DNA of 64,000 nt from Kribbella antiqua (GTDB lineage Bacteria; Actinomycetota; Actinomycetes; Propionibacteriales; Kribbellaceae), in assembly GCF_004345665.1 (NCBI RefSeq), contig NZ_SLWR01000005.1:248001-312000 (forward strand), read 5' to 3'. How positions within the stretch are numbered: position 1 is the first letter of the stretch; each line of letters starts with the position of its first letter. Below, in pieces: positions 17,094 through 25,695 of this stretch. Both the position numbers and the translations under genes were made by a program. The notes beneath the pieces were generated by a model that made no database searches, was not told the DNA's origin, and worked only from the letters and a program-made list of their open reading frames with translations.

Positions 17094-17107
17094 CGAACAT
17101 ATGTTCG
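17094..17107. promoter_or_regulatory. LexA/SOS box overlapping the dinB start
   Basis: CGAACATATGTTCG is a perfect palindrome that matches the actinobacterial/Bacillus LexA box (GAAC-N4-GTTC). The ATG of dinB (17101-17103) lies inside it. LexA bound here would cover the transcription start and the start codon. Confidence 0.85.
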
Positions 17108-18303
17108 TGTCGGGATCTGCGCTCGCTAGCATCCTGCATGCCGACCTGGACGCCTTCTACGCGTCGGTCGAGCAGCGGGACGACCCACGCCTGCGTGGCC
17201 GGCCGGTGATCGTCGGCGCCGGCGTCGTCCTCGCCTGCAGCTACGAGGCGAAGGCGTACGGCGTGCGTACGGCGATGAACGGTGGTCAGGCGCTGCGCCG
17301 CTGCCCTGGCGCGATCGTGGTGGAGCCGCGGATGTCGGCGTACTCGGAGGCCAGCAAGGCGGTGTTCCGCGTGTTCGAGGACACCACGCCGCTGGTCGAG
17401 GGGTTGTCGATCGACGAAGCGTTCCTCGATGTCGGCGGGCTGCGGCGGATCTCCGGGACGCCGCTGGAGATCGCCCGGCGACTGCGGGCCGACGTACTGT
17501 CGAAGGTCGGGCTGCCGATCACGGTCGGCGTGGCGCGGACGAAGTTCCTGGCGAAGGTGGCCAGTGGGGTGGCCAAGCCGGACGGGTTGCTGGAGGTGCC
17601 GCCCGATCGCGAGCTGGAGTTTCTGCATCCGCTGGCGGTGGAGCGACTCTGGGGTGTCGGCGAGGTGACTGCGGCCAAGCTGCGCGATCGCGGGCTCACC
17701 AAGGTCGGCGATGTCGCGATGCTGCCTGAGGCCGCGCTGGTGTCGATGCTCGGCCGGGCCTCGGGGCGGCATCTGCATGCGCTGGCGCACAACCGCGATC
17801 CGCGGCCGATCGAGGTCGGGCGCCGGCGCCGGTCGATCGGCTCGCAACGAGCGCTCGGCCGGTCGCCGAAGTCGCCGGCCACGCTGGACGCCGTACTGGC
17901 TGGGCTGGTCGATCGGGTGTCGCGGCGGATGCGGACCGCCGGGCGATCGGGGCGGACGGTCACGCTGCGGCTGCGGTTCGACGACTTCAGCCGGGCGACC
18001 CGGTCACACACGTTGCCCCAGGCAACGGATCAGACTCGGGCGATCCTGGTGACGGCGCGCGCGTTGCTGACCGGTGCGCAACCGCTGATCTCGGCCCAGG
18101 GCATCACCATGATCGGCATCTCGGTGGGCAACCTGGAGAACGAGGGCGCCCTGCAGCTGGCGTTGCCGTTCGACAAGGCGGCGAACAACGAGCTCGACTC
18201 GGCGCTGGACCAGGTGAAGGACAAGTTCGGCACCAACGCCATCACCCGAGGCATCCTCCTCGGCCGCGACCAAGGCCTGACCGTCCCGATGCTGCCTGAC
18301 TAG
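17101..18303 (+). CDS. dinB: DNA polymerase IV, translesion Y-family polymerase
   Basis: A 400-residue Y-family polymerase for lesion bypass. Catalytic carboxylates are visible in ILHADLDAFYASVEQ near the N-terminus and LSIDEAFLDV around 103-112; the thumb helix-hairpin-helix (ERLWGVGEVTAAKLRDRGL) and little-finger domain follow. The C-terminus LQLALPFD resembles a beta-clamp-binding motif. No ribosome site precedes the ATG and the LexA box overlaps it, so a leaderless, SOS-induced transcript is likely; a GTG at 17107 is a second possible start. The stop interlocks with the stop of the convergent gene. Confidence 0.95.
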   Translation: MFVSGSALASILHADLDAFYASVEQRDDPRLRGRPVIVGAGVVLACSYEAKAYGVRTAMNGGQALRRCPGAIVVEPRMSAYSEASKAVFRVFEDTTPLVEGLSIDEAFLDVGGLRRISGTPLEIARRLRADVLSKVGLPITVGVARTKFLAKVASGVAKPDGLLEVPPDRELEFLHPLAVERLWGVGEVTAAKLRDRGLTKVGDVAMLPEAALVSMLGRASGRHLHALAHNRDPRPIEVGRRRRSIGSQRALGRSPKSPATLDAVLAGLVDRVSRRMRTAGRSGRTVTLRLRFDDFSRATRSHTLPQATDQTRAILVTARALLTGAQPLISAQGITMIGISVGNLENEGALQLALPFDKAANNELDSALDQVKDKFGTNAITRGILLGRDQGLTVPMLPD

Positions 18304-18950
18304 CTCCGCGGATAGCCGATTTCGGCGATCTCGTCTTTGAGGTCGTGGAGTCGGCGCTCGGGGTTGAGGGACGTGACGACGTACTCGGTCAGGGGCATGA
18401 GGGCGTAGATGTGGCGGATGGGTTCGAGGTCGAGGGCGACCTCGTAGTAGTCCTCGGCGAAGGTCAGGTAGGCCTCGGGGCGACTGTCCGCGAGGAGTTC
18501 GAAGAGGGCGTCGGCGCCGTCCTTCTCCGCGTTCTGTACTGGGCCACAGCGCCATTCGGTGTCATCCGTCGTACGCCAGAAACAGACCGTCGCAGCGGTC
18601 TGGAAGGCAGCGTCGTCGCGGGCACTGTGGAAGACCTCGGGGACGCCGTCGATCAGTCCGGGCCAGGTCTTCATGCCATTCACGTACGGCGACATCGGCG
18701 ACTCGTGATCGAACCCGTACGCGAAGGCCCCGTCGCCTGAGAACACGATCGAGTACTCGTTCCCCGACCCGTCCCGCATCAACGCCGCTTCCTCAGTCTC
18801 CGACCACCGCGCGTCGAAGCTGTGGTACCGGCTGCCCGGATCCTCGTTCAGCACCAGATCCAGCACCGCCAACGCCCGGCTCACCCTCCGGGTTGTTCGC
18901 AGATCAGGCAGCCGCTGAATGACGTCGTACACAGACATCTGCCCATTCAA
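18300..18950 (-). CDS. Conserved actinobacterial protein of unknown function
   Basis: A 216-residue acidic soluble protein. The recognisable core is DGSGNEYSIVFSGDGAFAYGFDHESPMSPY followed by WPGLIDGVPEVF and a VCFWRTTDD strand, a pattern I associate with uncharacterised proteins of streptomycetes and relatives, sometimes annotated as immunity-like. No toxin gene is next to it, so immunity is not supported here. Its stop interlocks with the dinB stop (CTAG at 18300-18303). Confidence 0.7.
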   Translation of the reverse strand: MNGQMSVYDVIQRLPDLRTTRRVSRALAVLDLVLNEDPGSRYHSFDARWSETEEAALMRDGSGNEYSIVFSGDGAFAYGFDHESPMSPYVNGMKTWPGLIDGVPEVFHSARDDAAFQTAATVCFWRTTDDTEWRCGPVQNAEKDGADALFELLADSRPEAYLTFAEDYYEVALDLEPIRHIYALMPLTEYVVTSLNPERRLHDLKDEIAEIGYPRS

Positions 18951-18953
18951 CCG

Positions 18954-19151
18954 CTATTCGAGGTCGAGGTAACGGCGCCCGAAGCCCATGATCGCGGCCC
19001 GAAGCTCACCGACCTGCCGCTGCCGCTTCGGAACCGACTGGCCGTGCGCGATCGGGAAGAACAGGTAGGCGCCGTCGCCGCGGCGCCTCGCGGGCACGTC
19101 CGCCGGGGTCTGCGCCGGATCCAGCCAGGCGACTAACCATGGCCGCCGCAC
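18954..19151 (-). CDS. Small basic protein, 65 residues, unknown
   Basis: A short ORF starting at a GTG with a perfect AGGAGG (19157-19162) 5 nt upstream. The peptide contains GDGAYLFFPIAHGQSVPKRQ and ends RRYLDLE. Codon third positions are almost all G or C, consistent with real coding. The stop is 3 nt from the start of the next minus-strand gene, suggesting a pair. No family is recognised. Confidence 0.5.
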   Translation of the reverse strand: MRRPWLVAWLDPAQTPADVPARRRGDGAYLFFPIAHGQSVPKRQRQVGELRAAIMGFGRRYLDLE

Positions 19152-19170
19152 ACACGCCTCCTGACCGAAT

Positions 19171-19200
19171 GGGTTCCTCACCGTAACGGGTGAGGAACCC
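19171..19200. terminator. Terminator hairpin after the recR operon
   Basis: GGGTTCCTCACC and GGTGAGGAACCC form a perfect 12-bp stem with a 6-nt loop, 37 nt beyond the stop of the DUF5063 gene, the last gene of the dnaX-side operon on the minus strand. Confidence 0.8.
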
Positions 19201-19227
19201 CTCGTGTGTGCGTCAGAAGTGCACCCC

Positions 19228-19236
19228 TGTGGATAA
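19228..19236 (-). other. Perfect DnaA-box 9-mer
   Basis: TGTGGATAA is the reverse complement of TTATCCACA, the strongest DnaA-binding 9-mer. It sits 2 nt beyond the DUF5063 stop. A cluster of related 9-mers is at 21157-21242. Confidence 0.5.
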
Positions 19237-19237
19237 C

Positions 19238-19882
19238 TCAGCGGCGCTGGACGACCTCTTCGGCTACCTCGACCAGTTCGCGGTCGGTGGCTTCGGTTTC
19301 GGGGTCGTGCGCGGGCTCCAGGCGGTCGTGCGCGATCAGGGACTGGATCGCCCGCAGTACGGCGCTCGCGGCGGCACCCCAGGTGGAGACGTAGGAGAAC
19401 TGCCACCACCACAGCGCCTCGACGATCCGGCCCTCCTCGTAGTGCGCAAGCCCGTGCACGAGGTCGGTCGCGATCGCGGTGAGGTCGTCGGACAGCCGGT
19501 TGACGGTGATCTCCGGCGGAGCCGCGTACGGGTCGAAGACCTCGGCGTACTCGTCCAGGCCCTCGAACAGGACGGCGAGCCGGTCCCGCATCGCGTCCAG
19601 GTCCGGGTCGGGTCCGGCGTCGCTCTCGAAGCGCTCCTCCGGGACGAAGTCCTCGAACGCGCCGAGCCGGCCGCCGGCCAGCAGCAGCTGGCTCACCTCG
19701 AGCAGCAGGTACGGCAGCGAGGCGAGCCCCTCGTCGACACCGTCCTCGTCCGGCTGCGCCGCGATGTCGCGCACCGAGATCAGGAAGCTCTGCACCTGGT
19801 CGGCGATCTGCTCGGCGAACTCCTCCAGGTCCTCGGAGTCCGTCCCCAATGCGCGCTCTGCAATATCTGTTGGTTCAGTCAT
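19238..19882 (-). CDS. DUF5063 family protein
   Basis: A 214-residue acidic alpha-helical protein of the DUF5063 family, which is conserved next to recR in actinobacteria. Typical pieces are [31 protein letters not shown] and [33 protein letters not shown]. The ATG at 19882 overlaps the recR stop by 8 nt (ATGACTGA), so the two are coupled. Function unknown; the constant link to recR suggests a role in DNA repair or recombination. Confidence 0.85.
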   Translation of the reverse strand: MTEPTDIAERALGTDSEDLEEFAEQIADQVQSFLISVRDIAAQPDEDGVDEGLASLPYLLLEVSQLLLAGGRLGAFEDFVPEERFESDAGPDPDLDAMRDRLAVLFEGLDEYAEVFDPYAAPPEITVNRLSDDLTAIATDLVHGLAHYEEGRIVEALWWWQFSYVSTWGAAASAVLRAIQSLIAHDRLEPAHDPETEATDRELVEVAEEVVQRR

Positions 19883-20474
19883 CGATCGATCGTCGCCCTT
19901 CAAACGCCCGTCCGAGGGTGACCTCATCGGCGTACTCGAGGTCACCGCCTACTGGAAGTCCACTAGCCAAACGGGTGACGCGCAACCCCATGGGCCGGAG
20001 CAACCGGCTCAGATAGGTGGCGGTCGCCTCACCCTCCAGGTTGGGGTCGGTGGCGAGAATGATCTCGGTCACCTCGCCGCTGGCCAGCCGCTGCATCAGC
20101 TCCTTGATCCGCAGCTCGTCCGGCCCGATCCCCTCGATCGGCGAGATCGCCCCGCCGAGCACGTGGTAGCGGCCGCGGAACTCCCGGGTCCGCTCGATCG
20201 CGACCACGTCCTTGGCCTCCTCGACCACACAGATCAGGCTCAGGTCGCGGCGCGGGTCCCGGCAGATCCGGCACTGCGTCTCCTCCGCGACGTTGCCGCA
20301 GATCTCGCAGAACTTGACCTTCTCCTTCACCTGCACGAGCACATGCGCGAGGCGCCGTACGTCGGTCTCGTCGGCGGCCAGCAGATGGAACGCGATGCGC
20401 TGTGCGGACTTCGGACCGACGCCGGGCAACCGGCCGAGCTCGTCGATGAGATCCTGAACGGCCCCCTCGTACAC
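19875..20474 (-). CDS. recR: Recombination mediator protein RecR
   Basis: RecR works with RecF/RecO to load RecA at gaps. The 199-residue length is standard. Order: helix-hairpin-helix ([22 protein letters not shown], 11-32), a four-cysteine zinc site (C56, C59, C68, C71), a Toprim domain ([17 protein letters not shown] to [16 protein letters not shown]) and the C-terminal Walker-B-like region. GTG at 20474 gives the canonical N-terminus [12 protein letters not shown] and lies 1 nt after the ybaB stop; the frame extends upstream without family similarity. Confidence 0.96.
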   Translation of the reverse strand: MYEGAVQDLIDELGRLPGVGPKSAQRIAFHLLAADETDVRRLAHVLVQVKEKVKFCEICGNVAEETQCRICRDPRRDLSLICVVEEAKDVVAIERTREFRGRYHVLGGAISPIEGIGPDELRIKELMQRLASGEVTEIILATDPNLEGEATATYLSRLLRPMGLRVTRLASGLPVGGDLEYADEVTLGRAFEGRRSIDD

Positions 20475-20475
20475 G

Positions 20476-21045
20476 TCAGCCCGGGTTCTGACCGGGTGAC
20501 CCGGTCCCACTACCCGGGTTCACGAACCCGATCCCCGAGCCGTCGGCACCTGAGCCGCTCGCGGTCGGGCCGGGGGTGCTCGGGCCGGTGCTGGTTCCGT
20601 TGGGGGGTTCCTCGTCCGAACCCGTGCCGCTCGTCTCACCGGGGACGGTGCCGGCTCCCGGCAGGCTGAAGCCGACCGGTGCCGCGGATCCGCCGCCGGG
20701 CAGACCGGGTCCCTGGGATCCAAGGCCGGGGATGCCACCGGCCAGCGGGCCCATCGCGCGGGCCGCGACCTCCTTGGCGTTCTCCGAGGCGTCCCGGACA
20801 GCGGCGACGATCAGGTCGGCCAGCGTCTCGGTGTCGTCGGGATCGACGGCCTCCTGCTTGATGCTCAGGCTCAGCAGCTCGCCGGTCCCGGACACCAGCG
20901 CGGTCACCAGACCACCGCCGGCCGAGCCCTCGATCTCCTGGCTCTCCAGGTTGGCCTGGGCCTCCATCAGCTGGTTCTGCATCGCCTGCGCCTGCGCGAG
21001 CAGGTCGGACATGTCGAAGCCCCCAGCACCGCCACCGTCGAACAC
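20476..21045 (-). CDS. YbaB/EbfC nucleoid-associated protein with long Pro/Gly/Ser tail
   Basis: A DNA-binding dimer of the YbaB/EbfC family. The family core ([62 protein letters not shown]) spans about residues 12-112. The remaining 75 or so residues are a low-complexity tail rich in Gly, Pro, Ser and Thr, making the protein (189 residues) much longer than the usual 100-115. GTG at 21045 has GAGGAG 7 nt upstream. ybaB-recR is a conserved pair. Confidence 0.9.
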   Translation of the reverse strand: MFDGGGAGGFDMSDLLAQAQAMQNQLMEAQANLESQEIEGSAGGGLVTALVSGTGELLSLSIKQEAVDPDDTETLADLIVAAVRDASENAKEVAARAMGPLAGGIPGLGSQGPGLPGGGSAAPVGFSLPGAGTVPGETSGTGSDEEPPNGTSTGPSTPGPTASGSGADGSGIGFVNPGSGTGSPGQNPG

Positions 21046-21156
21046 CGCGATCTCCTCGTCGAGCCGCTTCCAATACCCGACCTCAACCCTAGCCGGTCCG
21101 CCCGACAACCCCACGCCACTCCGCCCCCGAACTGGAAACCACCCGGTCTCCCCAAA

Positions 21157-21242
21157 CTGTCCACAGCCTTGTGGACACCTTTATCCACACCCTGTGGATC
21201 CTGTGGACACCCGCCGTACTCATCCCCACCCACTGTGGACGA
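21157..21242. promoter_or_regulatory. Cluster of six DnaA-box-like 9-mers
   Basis: The sites are CTGTCCACA (21157), TGTGGACAC (21170), TTATCCACA (21181, perfect), TGTGGATCC (21193), TGTGGACAC (21202) and TGTGGACGA (21234). Some pair to form short hairpins (TGTCCACA/TGTGGACA, ATCCACA/TGTGGAT), so a terminator role for the upstream DUF2461 gene is an alternative reading. dnaA and dnaN are not in the window. Confidence 0.6.
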
Positions 21243-21243
21243 G

Positions 21244-21858
21244 CTACGGCTTCTCCCAGCCGGTGGTGACGACGTAGTCGGTGTACCAGGTGGTGAGCTC
21301 GGCAAGGGGCCGCAGCGCCTGCGTGATCAGGCCGATGTCGTTCGTGTCGATCGGCTTCTCGGCGTAGACGGAGCGCAGCCTGAGAAGGTCGGCGCGCGGA
21401 TGGTCCGGCGAGTACTTGGCCGGCATGCGCAGTCTGCTCGGTCCGGTGAGTTCGAAGCCGTTGCGGAGCAGCCGCTCGACCAGCCCGGCGAGCTCCCCGC
21501 CGCTTGCCTCGGCGTCGACCATCGCGCGGAACAGTTCCACCTGATCGCCGGCCGGACTCGCCGAACCGCCGCCGAGCGTCAGCCGGTCGAGGTCGAACGT
21601 GAACGTGATCCGGATCCGCCGCGCGATCCACCACGTCGCGCGCTGAGACTGCCACGCCGCCGGCCGTTCAGACAGCCCGCTCAGCCAGAACGTCCCGAAC
21701 TCGCCCGTCGCATTGAGCTCATCGCAGAGCTCCTGCAACGGTCCGCGGACAGAGCGCTCCAGGTCGTCGCGGTGCGGCTCCAGCTGAGCTGGGCTCGGAT
21801 CACCCTCGATATCGGCCAGTACGTCGTACGCCGCATCGGTCCAGCCTTGGAAACCCAT
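21244..21858 (-). CDS. DUF2461 (TIGR02453-like) family protein
   Basis: A 204-residue protein of the DUF2461/TIGR02453 type. The N-terminus GFQGWTDAAYDVLADIEGDPSPAQLEPHRDDLERSV follows the family pattern (a hydrophobic F..L..N or D..W/H..H sequence), and the rest has the charged LERLLRNGFELTG and RLRMPAKYSPDHPRADLLRLR segments. Function unknown. The ATG at 21858 is preferred over one 30 nt earlier. It lies between dnaX and ybaB on the same strand. Confidence 0.7.
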   Translation of the reverse strand: MGFQGWTDAAYDVLADIEGDPSPAQLEPHRDDLERSVRGPLQELCDELNATGEFGTFWLSGLSERPAAWQSQRATWWIARRIRITFTFDLDRLTLGGGSASPAGDQVELFRAMVDAEASGGELAGLVERLLRNGFELTGPSRLRMPAKYSPDHPRADLLRLRSVYAEKPIDTNDIGLITQALRPLAELTTWYTDYVVTTGWEKP

Positions 21859-21922
21859 ACGCGGCAATCTGCCACCCACCACCGACAACTACCGGTCGCA
21901 CGGGATGACCAGCCTCCGGGAG

Positions 21923-24745
21923 TTAGTTGGGCTCCTCGGTGATGATCTGAGCGCCGAGGGTCTCGCGGAGCAAGTCGGTGTGCGAGCGGGAGTCCTCTTC
22001 CAGGATCACGTCGTCCTCGCCGATCGTGTCCGCCTCTTCCTCAGGCGTCAGCGGTACCTCCGGCACTACGGGCGCCGCGGCGGCCTTGCGGGCCTGCTCC
22101 GCCGCCACGGCCGCTTCCGCCGCGCGCCGCTTGCTTGCCGCCTGCTCGCGACGATCCACCTCCGCCGTCCCCGCCCCGGCCGACGGTGCAGGCCCGTCGT
22201 CCCACGGGTCAGGCTCCGGCGGTACGTCGTACTCCGGCGGCGGTTCCTGTACGGCGACCGCCGACCCCGGCCCGTCCGCCCACTGCCCGGCGCTTCCCGC
22301 TGCACCACCCGGCCGACCACCGCTGTCTTGCGAGAGCGGGTTACCAGCGGCACCCCGCTGGTTGCCCGGCTGGACCGGCGACCCCTGTGGCCCACCCGGA
22401 CCAGTTCCGCCAGCACCTGCGCCCGGTCCGCCGGCTCCGGCACCACCTGCGCCCCGTCCGCCGGCTCCAGCACCACCTGCAGCCGACCCACCGGTTCCAG
22501 GGTCGCCGACGCCGGATCCAGATCCGCTGGCATCGGCTCCGCCAGCACTTGCTCCTGGGGTGCTTGTGTCGGCCCAAGACCCACCGCTGCCAGCACCCGC
22601 CCTGCCTGCCGCAGCACCCAAGTCAGAACTGCCCGCTCCCGGACCGCCCGCTCCTGCACCACCCGCGCTCGGTCCGCCCGTCGCTGGGCCACCCGCCCCT
22701 GGCCCGCCCGCGCCAGGTCCGCCCGTGGCTGGGCCGCCGGGCCGGGAGCCGCCGGCGTGGCCGCCGCCTGAGCCTGGGTCGGTGGAGGGGTCGACCACCG
22801 CTTCGACGCGGCGGTCGAGGCCGATGGTGTCGATCATTGCCTGGCGGAGGATCTCGTCGCTGCCGGAACGGGCGAAGCTCTCCCGCGCACCCGCGTTCAC
22901 CAGACCGAGCGTCAGGGTCTGGTCGTCGATGGCAATGACCTGCGCGTTCTGGCTCAGCATGATCCACGCGAACCGCCGCTTCGCCTTCACCGCCTCGAGC
23001 ACCTCAGGCCACAACCGCCGGATATCTGCCAACCCCACGGCCCCAGCCGACGGAGCCCCCGCAGCAGGCGCAGATACTTGCGGCGCTGCCGGCGCCGGAG
23101 CAGTTGACGTTGCGGACGGCGCTGAAGCCGCCGACTCATCCGGCCAGGCACCAGACCGTGCCGACGTACCCCCAGCTGAGCCGGCGCGACCCGTGTCGCC
23201 GTCAGCTGAGTCAGCCCTGCCGCCACTGGCCTGTCCTGAGCCCACACCACTCGGCGCGGCGCCCGGCGTCGTCGCAGCACCGGCCGAACTGCCCACCGCC
23301 GTACCGCCGCTGGCTGCAGCCCCACTCGCCTCAGCGCCGCCTGCCCGCGGCCCGCCGCTGCCCCCCGCGCCACCACCGTCCGCTGCGCCGTCGCCAGCCG
23401 AGTCACGGCCTGCCGCGCCACCGGTCGCGGCGGCACGAGCTGCGGCCCTGCTCGTTGCTGCATCTGCGCCAGCCGCCCCCGACGCGACCGTAGGAGCCGA
23501 CACGACCACAGGAGCCGCCGCCGCGTCCGTCGTACCGGCAGGAACGCCGATCGTCAGCCGGCGTTCCATCCGGTCGAGGCGGGCCTGGATGCCGTTGGTG
23601 GAGTCGTCCGCGCCCGGCAGCAGGACCTTCGCGCAGATCAGCTCGAGCTGAAGCCGAGGCGCGGTCGCCCCCCGCATCTCCAGCAGACCAGCCGCGACGA
23701 TGTCCGCCGCCCGGGTGAGCTCAGCCGAACCAATACCAGCCGCCTGCGTCTGCAGCCGCTCCCCCTGATCCTCCGCAGCTTCGATCAGACCGGACACAAC
23801 AGCATTCGGTACGGCGGACAGCACCACCAGATCACGCAGTCGCCGCAGCAGGTCCTCGGCGAACCGCTTCGGGTCCTGACCGGTCTCGATGACCTTCTCG
23901 ATCGTCTCGAACACAGCCTTGCTGTCATGCGCCGCGAACCCGTCGACACACGCATCGAGCAGCGAATCCGGCGTAAACCCGAGCAGCGCCACGGCCAGCT
24001 CGTACGTCACCCCATCCGGCCCGGCGCCACCGATCAGCTGGTCAAGGACGCTCAGCGAGTCACGCACCGACCCCGCACCAGCCCGTACGACGAGGGGCAG
24101 CGCGGCCGGCTCGATCGCTACACCCTCGGACTCACACAACGAGGCCATGTAGTCGCCGAGCACCTTCGGCGGGACCAGGCGGAACGGGTAGTGGTGGGTC
24201 CGGGACCGGATCGTCCCGATCACCTTGTCCGGCTCGGTGGTGGCGAAGATGAACTTCAGGTGCGGCGGCGGTTCCTCGACCAGCTTCAGCAGCGCGTTGA
24301 AGCCCTGCGTGGTGACCATGTGCGCTTCGTCGATGATGTAGATCTTGTAGCGACTCTCCACCGGCGCGAAGAACGCCCGCTCGCGCAGGTCGCGCGCATC
24401 GTCCACACCACCGTGCGACGCGGCGTCGATCTCGATCACGTCGATGCTGCCCGGACCGCCGCGGGCCAGATCGGTGCAGGACTTGCACACCCCGCACGGC
24501 TCCGCGATCGGGCCCTTCTCGCAGTTGATCGCGCGGGCCAGGATCCGGGCGCTGGTGGTCTTGCCGCAGCCGCGTGGACCGGAGAACAAATAGGCGTGGT
24601 TGACCCGGTTGTTGCTCAACGCGTTCCGCAGCGGCGCGGTGACATGGTCCTGCCCGATCACCTCGGAGAACGTCTCCGGGCGATACCGGCGGTACAACGC
24701 AAGGGGTGCTTCCACGCCCGCAACCCTAGCGCCGCCGACCGACAT
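21923..24745 (-). CDS. dnaX: DNA polymerase III subunits gamma and tau
   Basis: The clamp-loader ATPase. Walker A GPRGCGKT (56-63), a zinc module (C75, C84, C87, C90), Walker B IIDEAH (137-142) and the sensor/arginine-finger region (PDKVIGTIRSRTHHYPFR) are present, followed by the oligomerisation domain. After about residue 400 come two very long Ala/Gly/Ser/Pro/Thr low-complexity segments flanking a small folded region (GLADIRRLWPEVLEAVKAKRR onward). At 940 residues it is far longer than typical actinobacterial DnaX (about 580-750). The ATG at 24745 has GGGAGGAA close upstream; a GTG at 24715 (MEAPLALYRRYRP) is the shorter classic start. Confidence 0.95.
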   Translation of the reverse strand: MSVGGARVAGVEAPLALYRRYRPETFSEVIGQDHVTAPLRNALSNNRVNHAYLFSGPRGCGKTTSARILARAINCEKGPIAEPCGVCKSCTDLARGGPGSIDVIEIDAASHGGVDDARDLRERAFFAPVESRYKIYIIDEAHMVTTQGFNALLKLVEEPPPHLKFIFATTEPDKVIGTIRSRTHHYPFRLVPPKVLGDYMASLCESEGVAIEPAALPLVVRAGAGSVRDSLSVLDQLIGGAGPDGVTYELAVALLGFTPDSLLDACVDGFAAHDSKAVFETIEKVIETGQDPKRFAEDLLRRLRDLVVLSAVPNAVVSGLIEAAEDQGERLQTQAAGIGSAELTRAADIVAAGLLEMRGATAPRLQLELICAKVLLPGADDSTNGIQARLDRMERRLTIGVPAGTTDAAAAPVVVSAPTVASGAAGADAATSRAAARAAATGGAAGRDSAGDGAADGGGAGGSGGPRAGGAEASGAAASGGTAVGSSAGAATTPGAAPSGVGSGQASGGRADSADGDTGRAGSAGGTSARSGAWPDESAASAPSATSTAPAPAAPQVSAPAAGAPSAGAVGLADIRRLWPEVLEAVKAKRRFAWIMLSQNAQVIAIDDQTLTLGLVNAGARESFARSGSDEILRQAMIDTIGLDRRVEAVVDPSTDPGSGGGHAGGSRPGGPATGGPGAGGPGAGGPATGGPSAGGAGAGGPGAGSSDLGAAAGRAGAGSGGSWADTSTPGASAGGADASGSGSGVGDPGTGGSAAGGAGAGGRGAGGAGAGGPGAGAGGTGPGGPQGSPVQPGNQRGAAGNPLSQDSGGRPGGAAGSAGQWADGPGSAVAVQEPPPEYDVPPEPDPWDDGPAPSAGAGTAEVDRREQAASKRRAAEAAVAAEQARKAAAAPVVPEVPLTPEEEADTIGEDDVILEEDSRSHTDLLRETLGAQIITEEPN

Positions 24746-24816
24746 TTCCTCCCCACGCCCTGACCACCCCGCCGACACGCACCGAAGAAGGGTGGTAGTC
24801 GGCCTAGGGTGACGGG

Positions 24817-25632
24817 ATGCGTGGTGGAGATGGCAGGCAGCGTGAGGTCATCGAGCGGGCTCGGGAGGTGTTGCCGAGCGATGAGCAGATCCTTGGGGTG
24901 TATCTCGCCGGGAGTTACGGGTCGGGTGAGGCGGATCGGTTCAGTGATGTCGACGTGCACTGTGTCGTGACCGACGACAGCACGACGTGGTTCGAGGAGC
25001 ATTGGCGCGAGGTCCTCGGCGCGCTGACCGGGCCGACCGTCCTCGCGGACCCGATCCCCGGGGCGTTCGGCTGGCTCGGGATCACTCCGGACTGGCTGCA
25101 CGTCGATCTCGTCCTCCACCCGCTGGCGTCCTTCGACCGGCTCCAGTACGACGGCGTACGCGTGCTCTTCGATCGCGACGGAACCCTCTTCCCCGATGGC
25201 GATCAACCCCGGCAAGGCGGTCGGCCCGGTACGCCGTACTGGCCGGAACAAGCGGTGATGCTCTTCTTCTACTTCCTCGGCAACTTGGTCACCGTGCTGG
25301 GCCGAGACGAACGAATCGTTGCCAACCAGGGCGTGGGCGCCGTCCGCGACCAGCTCATCGCGTTGATGCTCGCCGAGCGCGGAGTACGTCGTACTGGCGG
25401 CGCGAAGCGACTCAACGCCTACCTCTCCACCGAACAGCGCGCAGCACTGGAAGCGATCCCCGCGGCCGGCTTCGAACCCGACGGCATCATCGCGGCGAAC
25501 CAATACCTCACCCGCGAGTTCATCCGCCGCGGCACCGCCCTGGCCGAGCGGACCGGCAACCCCTGGCCGGTCGAGTTCGTCGACGCGACGCTGACTCACC
25601 TGCGCACGCACTTCGGGGTCGACTTCACCTGA
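24817..25632 (+). CDS. Nucleotidyltransferase-domain protein
   Basis: A 271-residue protein with the polymerase-beta-like nucleotidyltransferase signature LAGSYGSGEADRFSDVDVHC: G32-S33 followed by D44 and D46 that would bind two metal ions. The C-terminal half is helical (LMLAERGVRRTGGAKRLNAYL). The layout resembles aminoglycoside adenylyltransferases and related small-molecule nucleotidyltransferases, but the substrate is unknown. It is divergent from dnaX with about 70 nt between them. Confidence 0.8.
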   Translation: MRGGDGRQREVIERAREVLPSDEQILGVYLAGSYGSGEADRFSDVDVHCVVTDDSTTWFEEHWREVLGALTGPTVLADPIPGAFGWLGITPDWLHVDLVLHPLASFDRLQYDGVRVLFDRDGTLFPDGDQPRQGGRPGTPYWPEQAVMLFFYFLGNLVTVLGRDERIVANQGVGAVRDQLIALMLAERGVRRTGGAKRLNAYLSTEQRAALEAIPAAGFEPDGIIAANQYLTREFIRRGTALAERTGNPWPVEFVDATLTHLRTHFGVDFT

Positions 25633-25695
25633 AACTTCCGGAGCCATCCGCGCATCAAGATCAGTGAAGCTCTTCCACCGTTGGGGGTAATCCGG

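Noticed and set aside
21157..21242. Chromosomal origin of replication
   Set aside because: The DnaA-box-like cluster lacks dnaA, dnaN, rnpA or an AT-rich unwinding region beside it.
21978..23651. A long plus-strand open frame rich in Pro/Ala/Ser
   Set aside because: It is the reverse of the low-complexity part of dnaX, where repeated GC-rich codons keep all frames open.
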